Shown: piece after piece, positions 45,775 through 56,363 of the stretch | How positions within the stretch are numbered: the stretch's first letter is position 1 | Layout of the letters: each line of letters begins with the position of its first letter | The notes under the pieces: generated by a model | What the model was told of the DNA's origin: nothing | The model's input: the letters and a program-made list of their open reading frames with translations, nothing else | Database searches by the model: none | DNA from: Lepeophtheirus salmonis | Taxonomy: Eukaryota; Arthropoda; Copepoda; Siphonostomatoida; Caligidae | Length of the DNA stretch: 64,000 nucleotides | Direction of reading: 5' to 3' | Assembly: GCF_016086655.4 (NCBI RefSeq) | Contig: NC_052140.2 | Coordinates: forward strand, 23,002,001-23,066,000 | Made by a program: the position numbers and the translations under genes

Positions 45775-46615
45775 AAACAGGAAATTTAATAAAAAAGAAA
45801 GTAATTGATTTTTTTATAAGGAAAAGTTGACTCAAACTTATAAAAAGGGGTAATATAATCAAAGAGTTCAAATCAATCATTCTTGAAAACTGGATGGGAT
45901 ATGAAAAAATTAATTACAAATTTGTCATTTGCTTGTCAAGTACTACTAAAATTGAATATAAAAATTAAAAGATTTTTTTTTTTTTGGTTGACTTTTGGGA
46001 GAGGTAAAAGTAACAAATAAATGTACTTGGAACAGCCACAAATTATCTATATATAAAGTTTAAACTGAATCATGGAACTTCCAAAATAAGCCAAATTTAT
46101 TGCATTATTTTTTTGCAGCCCCATCACTGATTCCTCAAATTCGGCCCACTCTAATATACATATTATTAAGGAAAAGTTAATTGAAAGAGCTTATTTCTTC
46201 TCTGCATGGATACTATTTCGAGTGTGTCCAACATGCTTTATGTAAAAACACATGTTGCCTTAACGAAACAAGACACCACTTTCAAGGCGTTCACACTTAT
46301 TTTCAGCAAGAAAGTTTAATTATCTGAGTCACGGGACATCATTTGTTTTAACAATTATATGACACAGTAAGCCTGAGGGATAAAGGCAGGTAGTTCACAC
46401 CAAAGAACTGTTAGCTTGAAGAGTTGTCCTTGTCAACTGTGAAAACTCCCCCACCCCACAACTAATGACGTCACTTTGTCATTGTCTCCCAGTATGTATG
46501 CTATTTGATCTTCCCTTCCAAGAATCCACCTTGCTAATCAATTAATAGGATGAATTCATAAAGAATAGTTAGAGGGATTAAGAAGATAGAAGAAGACTAC
46601 ACAGCTTTTCAGTCA
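45775..46615. other. No gene recognised
   Basis: AT-rich sequence with a T run at 45970. A tgacgtcac word occurs at 46468 without other promoter features. Confidence 0.45.
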
Positions 46616-46623
46616 GCTATCAA

Positions 46624-46845
46624 TTGAAGTTTGTACAGTTTTTGAAATCCGGAACAAGTTTAGACCTCAATATCTTGCCAGCCCTAAAATCTATGTTTAT
46701 ACAAGGATGTTTATTAGATTCAGTTAACAAAACAATATTAGAAAACATACAAAAACTTAAAAGGTCTTCTGAATACGAACGTCGTGCAGTCGTTATTGTG
46801 TGCCTTCGCGTCGGGTGCAAGCCCAAGGACGCAATAATCCCATGA
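46624..46845 (+). CDS. Hypothetical 73-residue frame, perhaps a transposase N-terminus
   Basis: The frame includes LKRSSEYERRAVVIVCLRVG then CKPKDAIIP. The RRAvViaCLrvGckpkeai pattern is like the first helix-turn-helix of some ITm transposases (RAaIiacLraGk..keI..f). The frame ends where the recognition helix should continue. No terminal repeat was located. It may instead be a chance open frame. Composition is less AT-rich than the surroundings near the 3' end. Confidence 0.25.
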   Translation: MKFVQFLKSGTSLDLNILPALKSMFIQGCLLDSVNKTILENIQKLKRSSEYERRAVVIVCLRVGCKPKDAIIP

Positions 46846-47269
46846 ATAATAACGTTAGAGCCTTGAAATTGATGTTAACAGATCCTTTTTCATGCTAGAA
46901 TATTAAATTAATGTGATTTTATTCAGGAACACCAACATTTACTATTTGATTTGGTCAAAGGAAATGGGGACTCCTAGCTCACTGAAACTGGATCTCTTTC
47001 ACTACTCATTGGGGAGTGGTTTGGACATAACACTGTTGAATCTTAGATGCCTTCAATTCACTCCAAAAACTGTTACCTTAAAAATATTTCCTAGTCTATT
47101 GGAAGGATATTTACATAAATAGCTGAATCACGTAGTTATTCCGCTCGCCGTTAAATCACACGTAATGCATCAAACAACATTTCTCCTGGAAAGAAACAGA
47201 CAAAAGGGTTAAAAATCAGTTAGTAGTTAGCAAAATTTTCTAAGGTATGGAGCTTTTATTCAATGATTT

Positions 47270-47930
47270 TTTTTACAATTGTTCACAGTTTAAAAGAATA
47301 TAACTATACTTCAACCAATCGACGTATTGAACACTAATTATGAGAAAAGATGTAACAAGATTCACAGCAGACCACATACAACACGGTATGTTTCTTTGTT
47401 AGCGAATGAATGCCCGGCAAACAAAATTTAATGTATTTTGTTCTTAGCTGTCGAAGTGTCTTCTTCTTTTCCTCTAATCCGTGTTCTTAATATTGATTAG
47501 TTTGATAAATAATAGTTCTTATTAATTTGGGAACAGTTATGAACTATTGGTCAATAATAATTCCATAGTCGGTAGACTTCGGCAACTACCGAGAAGAGAG
47601 GTTGCGAGATACCATAAAGCCAATGACGTGTCCAATATTATTATAAAAATAATTGTAATAATCACTAATAAGTATAACATTGAGTTATTTAGTGTGTCGC
47701 TATCAGTAATCTGTAAAAATGTAACCTTAATCCTGATCCTATCTTATTTAAGCCTGAACTTTGAGTAAAATGCTTATATTATTCGAATCAAATATTCGTG
47801 TAATTTGGGATCTGGATACAAAAGTTCGTGTATCCAAAATTTATCTGATTATGTAGGCCTAAATATCCGAACTGACCCGGATCTGAGAAAATGTGGATCC
47901 GTCCCATCTTCAAATCTATGTAAAGTGTGT
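47270..47930 (+). repeat. Segmental repeat S, uninterrupted copy
   Basis: Ordered blocks are shared with 49557-49985: 'cttcaaccaatcgacgtatt', 'gattagtttgataaataata' and 'ccaatgacgtgtccaatatt'. Further blocks are shared with 51205-51425: 'tttaagcctgaactttgagt', 'aaaatgcttata' and 'cccggatctgagaa'. This copy lacks the reverse transcriptase and foldback sequences that separate the two halves of the other. Confidence 0.6.
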
Positions 47931-49189
47931 CATGATTAATTTATACCTGGTAGATTATTATTTAACTTCCATCTTAATTTTGCATTTCTAATGACTAGAT
48001 TTATAAGTTATGTAGTTGACGAGAAGATGTTTATTTACTCTCATTCGATTTACACGCATTTGTATCTTAGACGGAGTGTACATACATAGATGTTTTTCAT
48101 TTTTATTTTTAAAAAACAAGAAGATTGTTATTATTCCTGCATGTTTAATAAATAAAGATGCTTTTGTGCGCAACTAATTCTTTGTAGAGATAAGATGTGT
48201 AGTAAAGCCGGATCCAAATTACCCAGATTCCATAATAAATACGATTATTCAAACTTTTATAAGATCTGATAGATATCCGGAATTAACTATCTTACAAGCA
48301 TATACTTTTGTAAAAATGATGAAATTGTAATACATAAATATATTAACTTTTTTTTTGGTTCGAAATGGCAACTTTTTGAACGGATTACATGGCAGAGATG
48401 AATATGCATTTGGGCAGAGGGAGCACGGACAGTCTCTTCAGCAATAAATAATCAAACTACAAATGACGATCCTTAATTTTACTCTGAGTGCAACAAGGAC
48501 TTGCCCTTATAACTGAGGATTATATTCCGTCTTGTATGAGTACACACAAATATTCAAGTAGGTTATGAATATAATTGAATATAGTAGAAAATGAAGTTAA
48601 ATAGTAATCAAAATTGGTTAGGGAAAGAAAATTGAATTGCCAGATGGGTAATTCTAAAACAGAAGTAGACACAATCAATAATGCAAGTGAATGGTCGGCC
48701 ATAGTCGCAGGGATACTCACATTAAATTGGAACTTGACGTATAGATTGAATAATTATCCAGATATCCCGAATGAGCAACATTTTCAACTAAAAGGCATAT
48801 AAACCTAAATACGTTTCATAAAGACTAACACAAAGGAGACCGCGGCAAATGGAAGTTACGAGCAGAATTAATGACCAAAGTGATCATAAAATCTTATTCA
48901 TGATCGATAAAGAAGGGAATAAAGAGGTGAGTACTTTGGCAAATTATCATCTATAATTTATGGTGTTGTCAAGAAGGCAGGGTTGATTATTTGATGACAT
49001 TGTATAGTTTCTTCAGGGATATGGGACCATTCTTGGAGGAGCGCAAGCTTCAAAGAGGTGCTTGGTACAACCCCTAGCCGCCTGGAAGATGGATCACATA
49101 AGAAAGTAGGTAAGATTTAAATCACAGACATATTATTTTCCCGAAAAAACCCTTAAATTTCACCATTTTTCCACTGTTTTTGCAGTCTA

Positions 49190-49430
49190 TGTGAGTTGGT
49201 TGATCTTCCCAACCTCCTCAATACAAATTAGGAGCATATTCTTACCGTCTAATTGCACATACCATAACACTGAACGGCTTCTGGTGATTAGGCAGTGCTC
49301 CGTAGGGATACTGTCAATTGTCTTGTCTATCACACGGTCATTTTGCAAATTGTGGATGGCTTCAACAGTGTATAACTTTGCCCGCCCTGCCTCTTCCCAA
49401 GCCCCTCTTTAACTCCGCCATGTAATCCGA
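49190..49430 (-). pseudogene. ITm transposase central fragment
   Basis: The minus strand reads RGAWEEAGRAKLYTVEAIHN then LQNDRVIDKTIDSIP, and later LWYVQLDGKNMLLICIEEVG then KINQLT. These correspond to the first catalytic region (fTVdavyNsQNDRv) and the following strand (MvWa.i...gKtpLvFIeeGvKiN) of ITm transposases. The first catalytic Asp reads Glu. It is the only piece in the window that keeps this central part well. The second and third catalytic blocks are missing. Confidence 0.65.
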
Positions 49431-49556
49431 CAAAAGTGTGGCCATTTCGAGCAAGAACATCCTTTTCAGAAAATTTGATGATAATTAATAAATTTATATC
49501 ACGCAACCATTCATCCAGATAAAAAAATCCGTTGGTGGTTAGCTAATTCAGTGGAG

Positions 49557-49985
49557 TATTGTAAGGAATAGTTAACAGCGCAAAAAGAGCTAATTATAAT
49601 TCAACCAATCAACATACACAGCATTGACTAGGAAAAAAAGAAGCAGAAACATCCACAGCTGACAGCAAAATACATCGTTTTGTGTAGGCGATGAAACACG
49701 GTGATCCTGGTTATTCCACACGGCATACCTAACTAACCCAAAAATGTATACTGTATTTAATTGTCAGCCCCTGATGTTTCTTTTTCTGTTCCTCTAGTCA
49801 TTGTTCAAAATATTAATTGATTGGATAGAAATGAGTCATTATGAAGCTGTAAACATTTTTCAACTATTATTGAATAATCTTTTTCAAGGATAGGTTGCGT
49901 GATTAAATAAAGGTAATTAAGTGTCCAATGTAGTTATTACAACAATTTTAATATTAACTAATAATTATTTTGATGTCTGTTCGAG
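49557..49985 (+). repeat. Segmental repeat S, left half of the interrupted copy
   Basis: It aligns block by block with 47270-47700 (aattcaaccaatcaacatac; ctgttcctctagtcattgtt; aattaagtgtccaatgtagt). It ends where the LINE fragment begins. Confidence 0.6.
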
Positions 49986-50475
49986 AATGGATAAGACGGA
50001 TACCGGAAAAGTAAAAGTGTACATAGGAACAGCTTCCGTAGATTTTACCAAAGCCTTCCATACAATCTCTCACAGCAACATATTTCATCAACCCAATTTG
50101 CTGGATATCCCCTCAGCTATTATCAAACTGATATCATCAATCCGAATGGGATCGAAGACAATCATTGCAATTGAAGGAGGAATCGATATTAAAATAAATA
50201 AGGAATACCCACAACGAGATCAATTACTCTACTATTCAATATTGCCGTTAGACCACTTCAGAGAAGAGCAGACGGATTATTGTAGGGAACTCAAATAAAT
50301 TGAAAAAAATTCACAAATCTATTTTATGCACACAATGCCACGTTTCTAATGGAAGAAAAATATATTGGTACGGACATGTATGATCTAATGAATACTTTGG
50401 TGGAATTTAAAAAAAATATGAGTGGCCTACAAACAAATTTGAACAAAAGAACATTCTTGGGGTTTTCTTTCAAAC
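49980..50475 (+). pseudogene. Non-LTR retrotransposon (LINE) reverse transcriptase fragment
   Basis: The open frame 49921-50298 contains ASVDFTKAFHTISHSNIF (palm motif DfkKAFDti, keeping the first catalytic Asp and with His for the second Asp of KAFD). LLDIPSAIIKLISSI follows, then KEYPQRDQLLYYSILPLDHF (form GvpQGDpLSPlLFniaLDh). After a TAA the next frame gives FTNLFYAHNATFLMEE, the catalytic YADD motif changed to YAHN. It continues LVEFKKNMSGLQTNLNKRTF, the typical post-YADD segment. Endonuclease and 3' tail were not found. The catalytic changes and stop make it inactive. Confidence 0.8.
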
Positions 50476-50569
50476 CAGAAAGAAAATAAATAATCACTAT
50501 TTTCTAATAGTAAAAACGATAGGGTTTTCATTGTATTAGTAAGCAATAAAAATGGCACTATGATAACTA

Positions 50570-51178
50570 CCCTGGGGAAATTTGCCCGGATGAAAAATTG
50601 CCCATATTTTGTTCAAACTTCATGATGAATAATAACATATTATAAAATTGCTTTATATGTATTTTTAATGACAAATATCTAAACATATTTGTTTGTTCCA
50701 TCCTTCAAGTGTGAGTAATATTATTGCATTAGAATTTCCTTACAACTTTTTAAAATACAATCCAATCTTCTAAGAGAAATGGATCAAGAGGATTGTTACG
50801 AGGAGATAAAATAATACCTAGGGCCTCTGAAAATATGGTTGAATACCTTCCACCCTCGGATTGGCCTGGGAGTAGTGTGGGATTTCTAACAACCTTCCTC
50901 CTATATAACTCCTAATTCTCTCTTAAACTTGCGAATGAACGTCTCACTGAGTACAAGAGTTGGAGCTAATGTTATGTAGTCGTTCACAATTGAAGGTACT
51001 CCATGAGAGGATCGACCAAACAACTATGTTTAGATATTTGTCATAAATAATATTAAACAAATTTATATTTAACCATTATTCATCATGAAGTTTGAAGAAA
51101 ATACGGGCAATCTTCCACGGGCAATTTTCTCCAGGGCAATCTTCCACGGGCAATTTTTCCAGGACAATCTTCCACGGA
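50570..51178. mobile_element. Foldback-like element with about 140-bp inverted arms
   Basis: The left arm (50570-50702) begins ccctggggaaatttgcccgg and includes acttcatgatgaataataac and tgacaaatatctaaacatat. The right arm (about 51003-51136) is its inverse. Beyond it, the terminal word is amplified: gggcaatcttccacgggcaa and close variants recur about three times to 51178. Between the arms lies an ITm N-terminal fragment on the minus strand (about 50870-50990; LSETFIRKFKREL). No transposase of its own was recognised. Confidence 0.65.
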
Positions 51179-51204
51179 CAGTTTTCAGCACACAAGTAAA
51201 AATA

Positions 51205-51425
51205 AATCTTTCATCCGGAACCTTTTTTATTTAGGTCCGAACTTCTGGGTAAATGCTTATAAAATTCTGGACAGTATTTGTCTTATTTTGGTTTCTAATT
51301 TGGTTCCAAAAGTTCCCACGCCTGAAATCTCATGGACTATTTACTTATAAAGATCGTAACCAACCCGAGCCCGAGAAGAAGTAAATCTGTCCTATCTTTA
51401 AATATCTATGATATTACTTTTCAAG
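51205..51425 (+). repeat. Segmental repeat S, right half of the interrupted copy
   Basis: It aligns with 47740-47930 (tttaggtccgaacttctggg; aatgcttataaaattc; cccgagcccgagaagaagta). Together with 49557-49985 it brackets the LINE fragment and the foldback element. Confidence 0.55.
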
Positions 51426-51659
51426 TTTTTACAAACAGAGGTATGTTGTACCTTTGTACAACAAACCCCAATGCAAAACAAGAGTTTATGAAAAGATATT
51501 TTTCTTAACTTTCTGAAGTGATTAGTGAACTTGTTTGTTCAGAAATAAGAATGATGAGAATTTTGTGGGGGAAGAATATATATCATTTGTTATGTACAGT
51601 ACTCAAAACTCAATGATGTCTTTGTCATCCAAGAAATGTTGTTTGATTTTTCCTTATAC

Positions 51660-51735
51660 CTAGAACGCTTTCATGGCACGTCAGCATTGTTCATGTCGGT
51701 CATTTTGTTAGCCTAAGCACCCAAAAACCCTCAAT
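51660..51735 (+). repeat. Dispersed repeat family G, partial copy
   Basis: aacgctttcatggcacgtca then gcattgttcatgtcggtcat matches the first block of the copy at 55262. Confidence 0.55.
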
Positions 51736-51799
51736 AATTAAAATGATTTTTATGTGTGTGTGTGATGCATATCTCACTTAGTAACAGAAAAAATAATGA

Positions 51800-52160
51800 T
51801 TATATATGAGTTAAAAAAGAGAATTAGGAAGAAAATGAGTGAGTTAATCTTAATATGTATCTTCAATTTTCATTATATTTCTGTTTGAAGAAAGAACATG
51901 GCAAGTTGGCAATGGCCATGACAATAAATAAATCACAGTGTCAAACATTGGAAAAAAAATGTTTTATACTTATCAAAATCAGTATTTTCACATGGTGCAA
52001 TTATATGATGCATTTTCAAGAATGTCAAAAGGAGTTGCAGATTTGATTATATTCACATTAAATGGAGAGAAACAACAAAAAATGTTGTATACAAGGAGGT
52101 TTTACAATAGAAATTTACCTATTGTATAATTATCGTTTATACTAAATTGTTTTAATTTAG
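51800..52160 (+). pseudogene. Helitron/PIF1-type helicase C-terminal remnant
   Basis: From about 51890 the frame reads LAMAMTINKSQCQTLEKK, matching the AMTINKSQGQTLekvgvdL motif near the end of PIF1-type helicases. After a frameshift it reads YFHMVQLYDAFSRMSKG (form vFsHGQLYVAfSRvsskg), helicase motif VI. The frame ends near 52126, followed by a 7-bp-arm hairpin (ctaaatt...aatttag, 52142-52160). A second copy of the same DNA, including upstream non-coding sequence, lies at 63735-64000. Duplication and decay favour a Helitron origin over a host PIF1 gene. Confidence 0.7.
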
Positions 52161-52429
52161 AGTTTTAACATAAATAAAGTTTTTTTTCATTGGCTATTTA
52201 TAAAATAGCGTGTTCATGCTTATTGTTCTAAGATTTTTTTTATCATTTCATGATGGACCCGTCCACACGGAAACGCTTTGTTTTCTTTGGAGAATGCAAA
52301 ATATTTATCTGTTGAGGGAATTCTTCCACGGGAGTTTCATACCACCTAAGACAATATTGTTTAAAAATGCTTCTAGACTGGAAGAATTCGACAACGCGGT
52401 TTAAGCACTTAAGTTAACATTTGATATGA

Positions 52430-52560
52430 AAACTACGTATGCAAAATTTCATTTTTTGTCGAGATCATCTTTAGGTAGTACGTCTTGTTCCATGTTTGAA
52501 AGTAGACAAAACTTCTTTCTTTCACCAATAAGGATTAAAATATAGAATTAATCATTAATT
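52430..52560 (+). repeat. Dispersed repeat related to the 5525-6499 element
   Basis: tatgcaaaatttcatttttt, then 'gagatcatctttaggtagta' and 'attaaaatatagaattaatcatta', in the same order as 5569-5690 and 27550-27670. Confidence 0.5.
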
Positions 52561-52635
52561 ACAAGGGCAGTCTTAAGGATTTCGGAGCAACCTCATTACT
52601 AAAAAAGGGATTAATGAAACTTGGTTTATTTAGAA

Positions 52636-52690
52636 CCCCATAATGACCGACATCAACGGTCCTGACGTCCCATGAAAACACTCTATAGCC
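52636..52690 (-). repeat. Dispersed repeat family G, inverted copy
   Basis: atgaccgacatcaacggtcc then tgacgtcccatgaaaacact is the inverse of the block at 55266-55305. The two inverted copies bracket both transposase elements between 52.9 and 55.1 kb. Confidence 0.5.
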
Positions 52691-52914
52691 TCTCTTTCAA
52701 AACGTTGTCGTGTGGACGGGGTGTAAGATGAAAGACAGTGATCAAATACTACTATGTATATAGACGTAAAAATGGGACCAACAACAAATATTTAATAGGA
52801 CATAAACATTTACTCTCTATCATAAATAAACAACCCTAATGCCTAGTTTTAATATATGTCATAATTAAAAATTATATTAAAAACATGTTATTACATCGTT
52901 ATAAAATCTTATTT

Positions 52915-53480
52915 ATATACAACCAGGTGCTAGGTTGGAGACTCAAGGACATTCCCCTGAAGGAAAGGAGCGTGTTCAGGGCCAAATGCCGGCCTCGGTG
53001 ATGATGTGGGCGGGCGTCATTTCCTGTGGGATTAAGAAAGCCTTCATCTTCATTCACGAGGGTGTGAAGGTCAATCAACGGGTCTAGCTGGACATTTTAA
53101 TGTTCCAAATACTTCCTTGGATCCAAGAACAGTTGTTGGAAGAGTTTCAATGGTTCCAGCAGGACGGAGGACCCTCGCATACTGCAAAGTCTGTGCAAGA
53201 GTGGTGCCAAACAATTTTCCACCATTTGTGGAGCTGTTCTTCCCCCAGATCTCAACTTAGTGGACTTCTCCATAAAGTCCATTCTGGAGAGATAGGTTAA
53301 TGTGACTTTCTGCCGTAGTGTCGACGATCTGAAGGTCGCCATAGTGTTCCCATGGGATAACTTGTCGGAGGAGACCATCTCTACAGCGTTTAAAGTAGTT
53401 CCGAAACATCTGAGAGCTGTGCTTGCCATAAATGGTGGCTATGAGGTATGGCACTCATTTAAAAAAAATTCTTTACGTTG
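52915..53480 (+). pseudogene. ITm transposase remnant, catalytic half
   Basis: The plus strand reads GQMPASVMMWAGVISCGIKK then FIFIHEGVKVNQRV. Next comes LPWIQEQLLEEFQWFQQDGG then PSHTAKSVQEWC, with the second catalytic Asp in FQQDggPsHTA intact. A frameshifted PDLNLVDFSIKSILE carries the third region. The C-terminus is VDDLKVAIVFPWDNLSEETI then FKVVPKHLRAVLAINGGYE, ending near 53455. The N-terminal half and first Asp are missing. It is the best preserved catalytic core in the window but needs at least three frame changes. Confidence 0.75.
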
Positions 53481-53814
53481 ATTGCAATGGTGTAAAAAGA
53501 TGTTTCGAGAAATAATTATTTTTGTACTTTCTTGGCTGTTGAAGTTGACATTATCGTCACCCGGTATTGTAACCAATAAGCCAAGTGGAAATAATTGTAT
53601 TTTTTTCTTTACTTATCCTACTTTTCTTGATAAAGAAAAAAACATTGTACACATCTAAAAAATTTTAGAATAAATAACTTTCATTTAAATCAAATATCAC
53701 TGTTCATCATAGACATTAAATAGTGTTCAATGCAGATGTTACGTCTTTTTTTAATCATAAAGCCATTTGATAAAGTTTAATATAGAATTATTGGAAATGA
53801 GTTCATTTTATGTA

Positions 53815-55103
53815 CAGGGTGGACAAGGTAAATCCAGAATAACTTTAATAGCTAATTATGAGACCTGTAGAGATTATTTTATTAAAAAAATTTAATACTT
53901 GTGACAAGCTTAATGTGTTAGCTGTCGAATTTAATATTAGGTTTTTTGAGTAAATCGTCGTTCAAGTATGGAAATAGTCAGAAGTATTTCCATCATCGAA
54001 GCTCCCGCGCAGGACACTCCACCCAAGCGATAATTTCCTTCTTCAAATATCCAAAATCAACAGTATACGACGGTGATTAAGGCTTTTGATGAGGAGGGAA
54101 AGATATAGAGAACAGCTCAGTCAATAAGATCTGATAAAATCCAGACAAAAGGAGCATAGCTGGCTTGAAACGTTCAATTGACACTCATCCAGATACACCA
54201 ATTGCTAGGCTGGCCAAGGACTGCAACGTGAGCAAAGGGACCATTAAAAATGTCATCAAGATTGACCTGCGTTTCTTGTCTTGGTTCAGATCCTCAAAGC
54301 CTCTCCTTACGGAGCAGAATAAGGCAGACAGAATGAGCAAAGGCAAGATCCTTATTAACCAAATGAAAAGCAGAGGTTGTTACATGCGTTTTTTTTTGTT
54401 TTTTTTGCGGGCGATAAAATCTTCACCATTGACACCAAGCATCAACGTAAAACGATTGATGGAACTGTCTGGACCCTGATGAGGTCCAACCACTCATGAC
54501 AAAAAAGAACCCGCCTTTGGTTATGGTCTGGGCGGTCATCATCACGGAGGGACAAGTTATGACCCCCGCTTCTTCCAAAAGGATCAGCAGGTGGCCAAGG
54601 AGGTATAAGAGGACGTTCTCAAGGACATGGTCATCCCATGAATGAATGAAGTCAGTGATGAGAAGCCATCTACATTCTAACATGACTCAGCACCGCTCAA
54701 GACTTGGGCAAGATTGTCCAAGAGTTCTTAGGACAAAATGTGTCGAATGTTTTACCTACATTTTATTGACCAGCCAACAGGCCGGATCTCAATGCCTATA
54801 GTTTTTACTTGTCGGGTTGGATAGAGAAGATTGCCTGCAAGAATAATCATGCCTCAGTTGAGATTTTGAGGGCCCCCATCGTCAATACAATGAAGAACAT
54901 AGATCCGCACGAGGTAACAAAGGCATACCTTGCATTCAGACACAGTGTACTGGTCGTTATCAGGAACGAAAGCTTTCATTATGAACAATCATTTTTACAT
55001 ATAATGTGCCTTTCACATGTAAAAATAAAATAACCTTTCTATCTCTTATACAAGTCTCATAATTAACCGTTCAAGTTATTCCGGAGTTACCTTGTCTACC
55101 CTG
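53815..55103 (+). mobile_element. Full-length mariner-like element, transposase broken
   Basis: 1289 bp between TA dinucleotides (53813-53814 and 55104-55105). The ends match over roughly 50 bp: left cagggtggacaaggtaaatc, right reading inward cagggtagacaaggtaactc, both continuing to a '-taattatgagac' block. The frame from the ATG at about 53969 begins EIVRSISIIEAPAQDTPPK; stops follow. At 54165-54380 it reads HPDTPIARLAKDCNVSKGTI, a clear helix-turn-helix. KIFTIDTKHQ near 54418 holds the first catalytic Asp. PDLNAYSFYLSGWIEK near 54790 is the third region (usual PDLNPLDy). The C-terminus ends near 55030. Length is normal, so it decayed by point mutation, not deletion. Confidence 0.85.
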
Positions 55104-55109
55104 TACTAA

Positions 55110-56360
55110 AAATATCAACTTTGAGATACAAAGATGGCGTTTCCTTCAATTATGATGCTATTTATGACGTTTATGAAAATGCTTTATTAATTATATAAAA
55201 TTAAATAAGCAGTATATGAAGTGGGACTCATTCAAAAAAAATAATTTAAATTGTACTGACTTGCAAAGCGTTTTCATGTGACGTCAGCATTGTTGATGTC
55301 GGCCATATTGGGGGCCTAAACAAACAAGTTCTAACACAATGAAAACACTTTTTTCCTTCATATTCAGAAAAAGAATAAAGTATTGGATGTCAAAATGGGA
55401 CCAACAAAATTAACGAACTTTAAACTTCCTGTCTATCAAAAACCTAGCCCTTTATTGTCTATTTTCATAATATATGTGACCTTAAAGTGTGTTAAAAATA
55501 TGATATTACATTGTTATATTTTCACATTGTAGATAAAAATGAACTACTTCTTCAATGAAAAAAATAATGCATTTGTCTTTAATTATCGAATTTTTCTCGT
55601 CCCTAATCAATCTAAAACAATTTAAACACATTTTTTTTAGGGATTATATTCAAATATCACTGTTTATTTTTAGCATAAAAGAGTATTTCGTGCAGATATA
55701 AAGTATTAAAGACATTTTACAGAGTTTAATACAGATTTACAGGAAATTTGAGCGGGATATTTTATAAACTATCACTTGTAATTTTTTTTATGAGCTTTAT
55801 TTCATAAAAATATATAACAAACATTAGTCAAAAAGCTCAATTGTTCAACTTTCCCCGTTATTTTTAAGGGAATAATTATGCTTGATATCTTACAATGAGT
55901 TAAATCAAAATATAAATGCACTTCTCAACGATCCCTGATTTCTTCACTTATCACATTCATAAATTCTGTAAGAATAACAATTTTTGTAGCAATTCATTGT
56001 TTATATTATAAAGAGCCAAAACTTACACTTATTTACCCTAAAAGAATCACACTGTTATCCTACAAACATATAAATGTAAGAAGTATATATCTATTGTCGG
56101 CCATCGTCTCATATTCGAGTTCTGCACACGGATTGAAACAAATTAAATCAACTGTGGTGAACTCTCTGTAACTTTTCTGGGCTGTAGAGTTAGAACAGTC
56201 CCTAATATGGGACAAGTGTTAGAGTACTAAATGTAATTTAATCCGTTGTTTTCGGGGCCAAAATGATCCCATTTCAAAAGTATCCAAAAACAACATGTCA
56301 AAACGGTTAAAAACGGCTCAGTTTGACCCGTAAGACAACATGAAGGTTAAAGTAGATGTC
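55110..56360. other. No gene recognised; one dispersed repeat
   Basis: AT-rich. The family G repeat occupies 55262-55540; the rest has no identified ends or domains. Confidence 0.5.
55262..55540 (+). repeat. Dispersed repeat family G, longest copy
   Basis: aaagcgttttcatgtgacgt, then 'cagcattgttgatgtcggcc', then ggcctaaacaaacaag, a spacer and tggatgtcaaaatgggacca. Downstream words (ttcataatatatgtgacc; atgatattacattgttat) also recur at 52860-52905. Confidence 0.6.
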
Positions 56361-56363
56361 ATA

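Noticed and set aside
49191..49412. 73-residue plus-strand frame after a good splice acceptor
   Set aside because: The minus strand reads as a clear ITm transposase core (VEAIHNLQNDRV), so this frame is its antisense.
53097..53429. 110-residue minus-strand frame
   Set aside because: Opposite-strand shadow of the transposase whose catalytic motif FQQDGGPSHTA reads on the plus strand.
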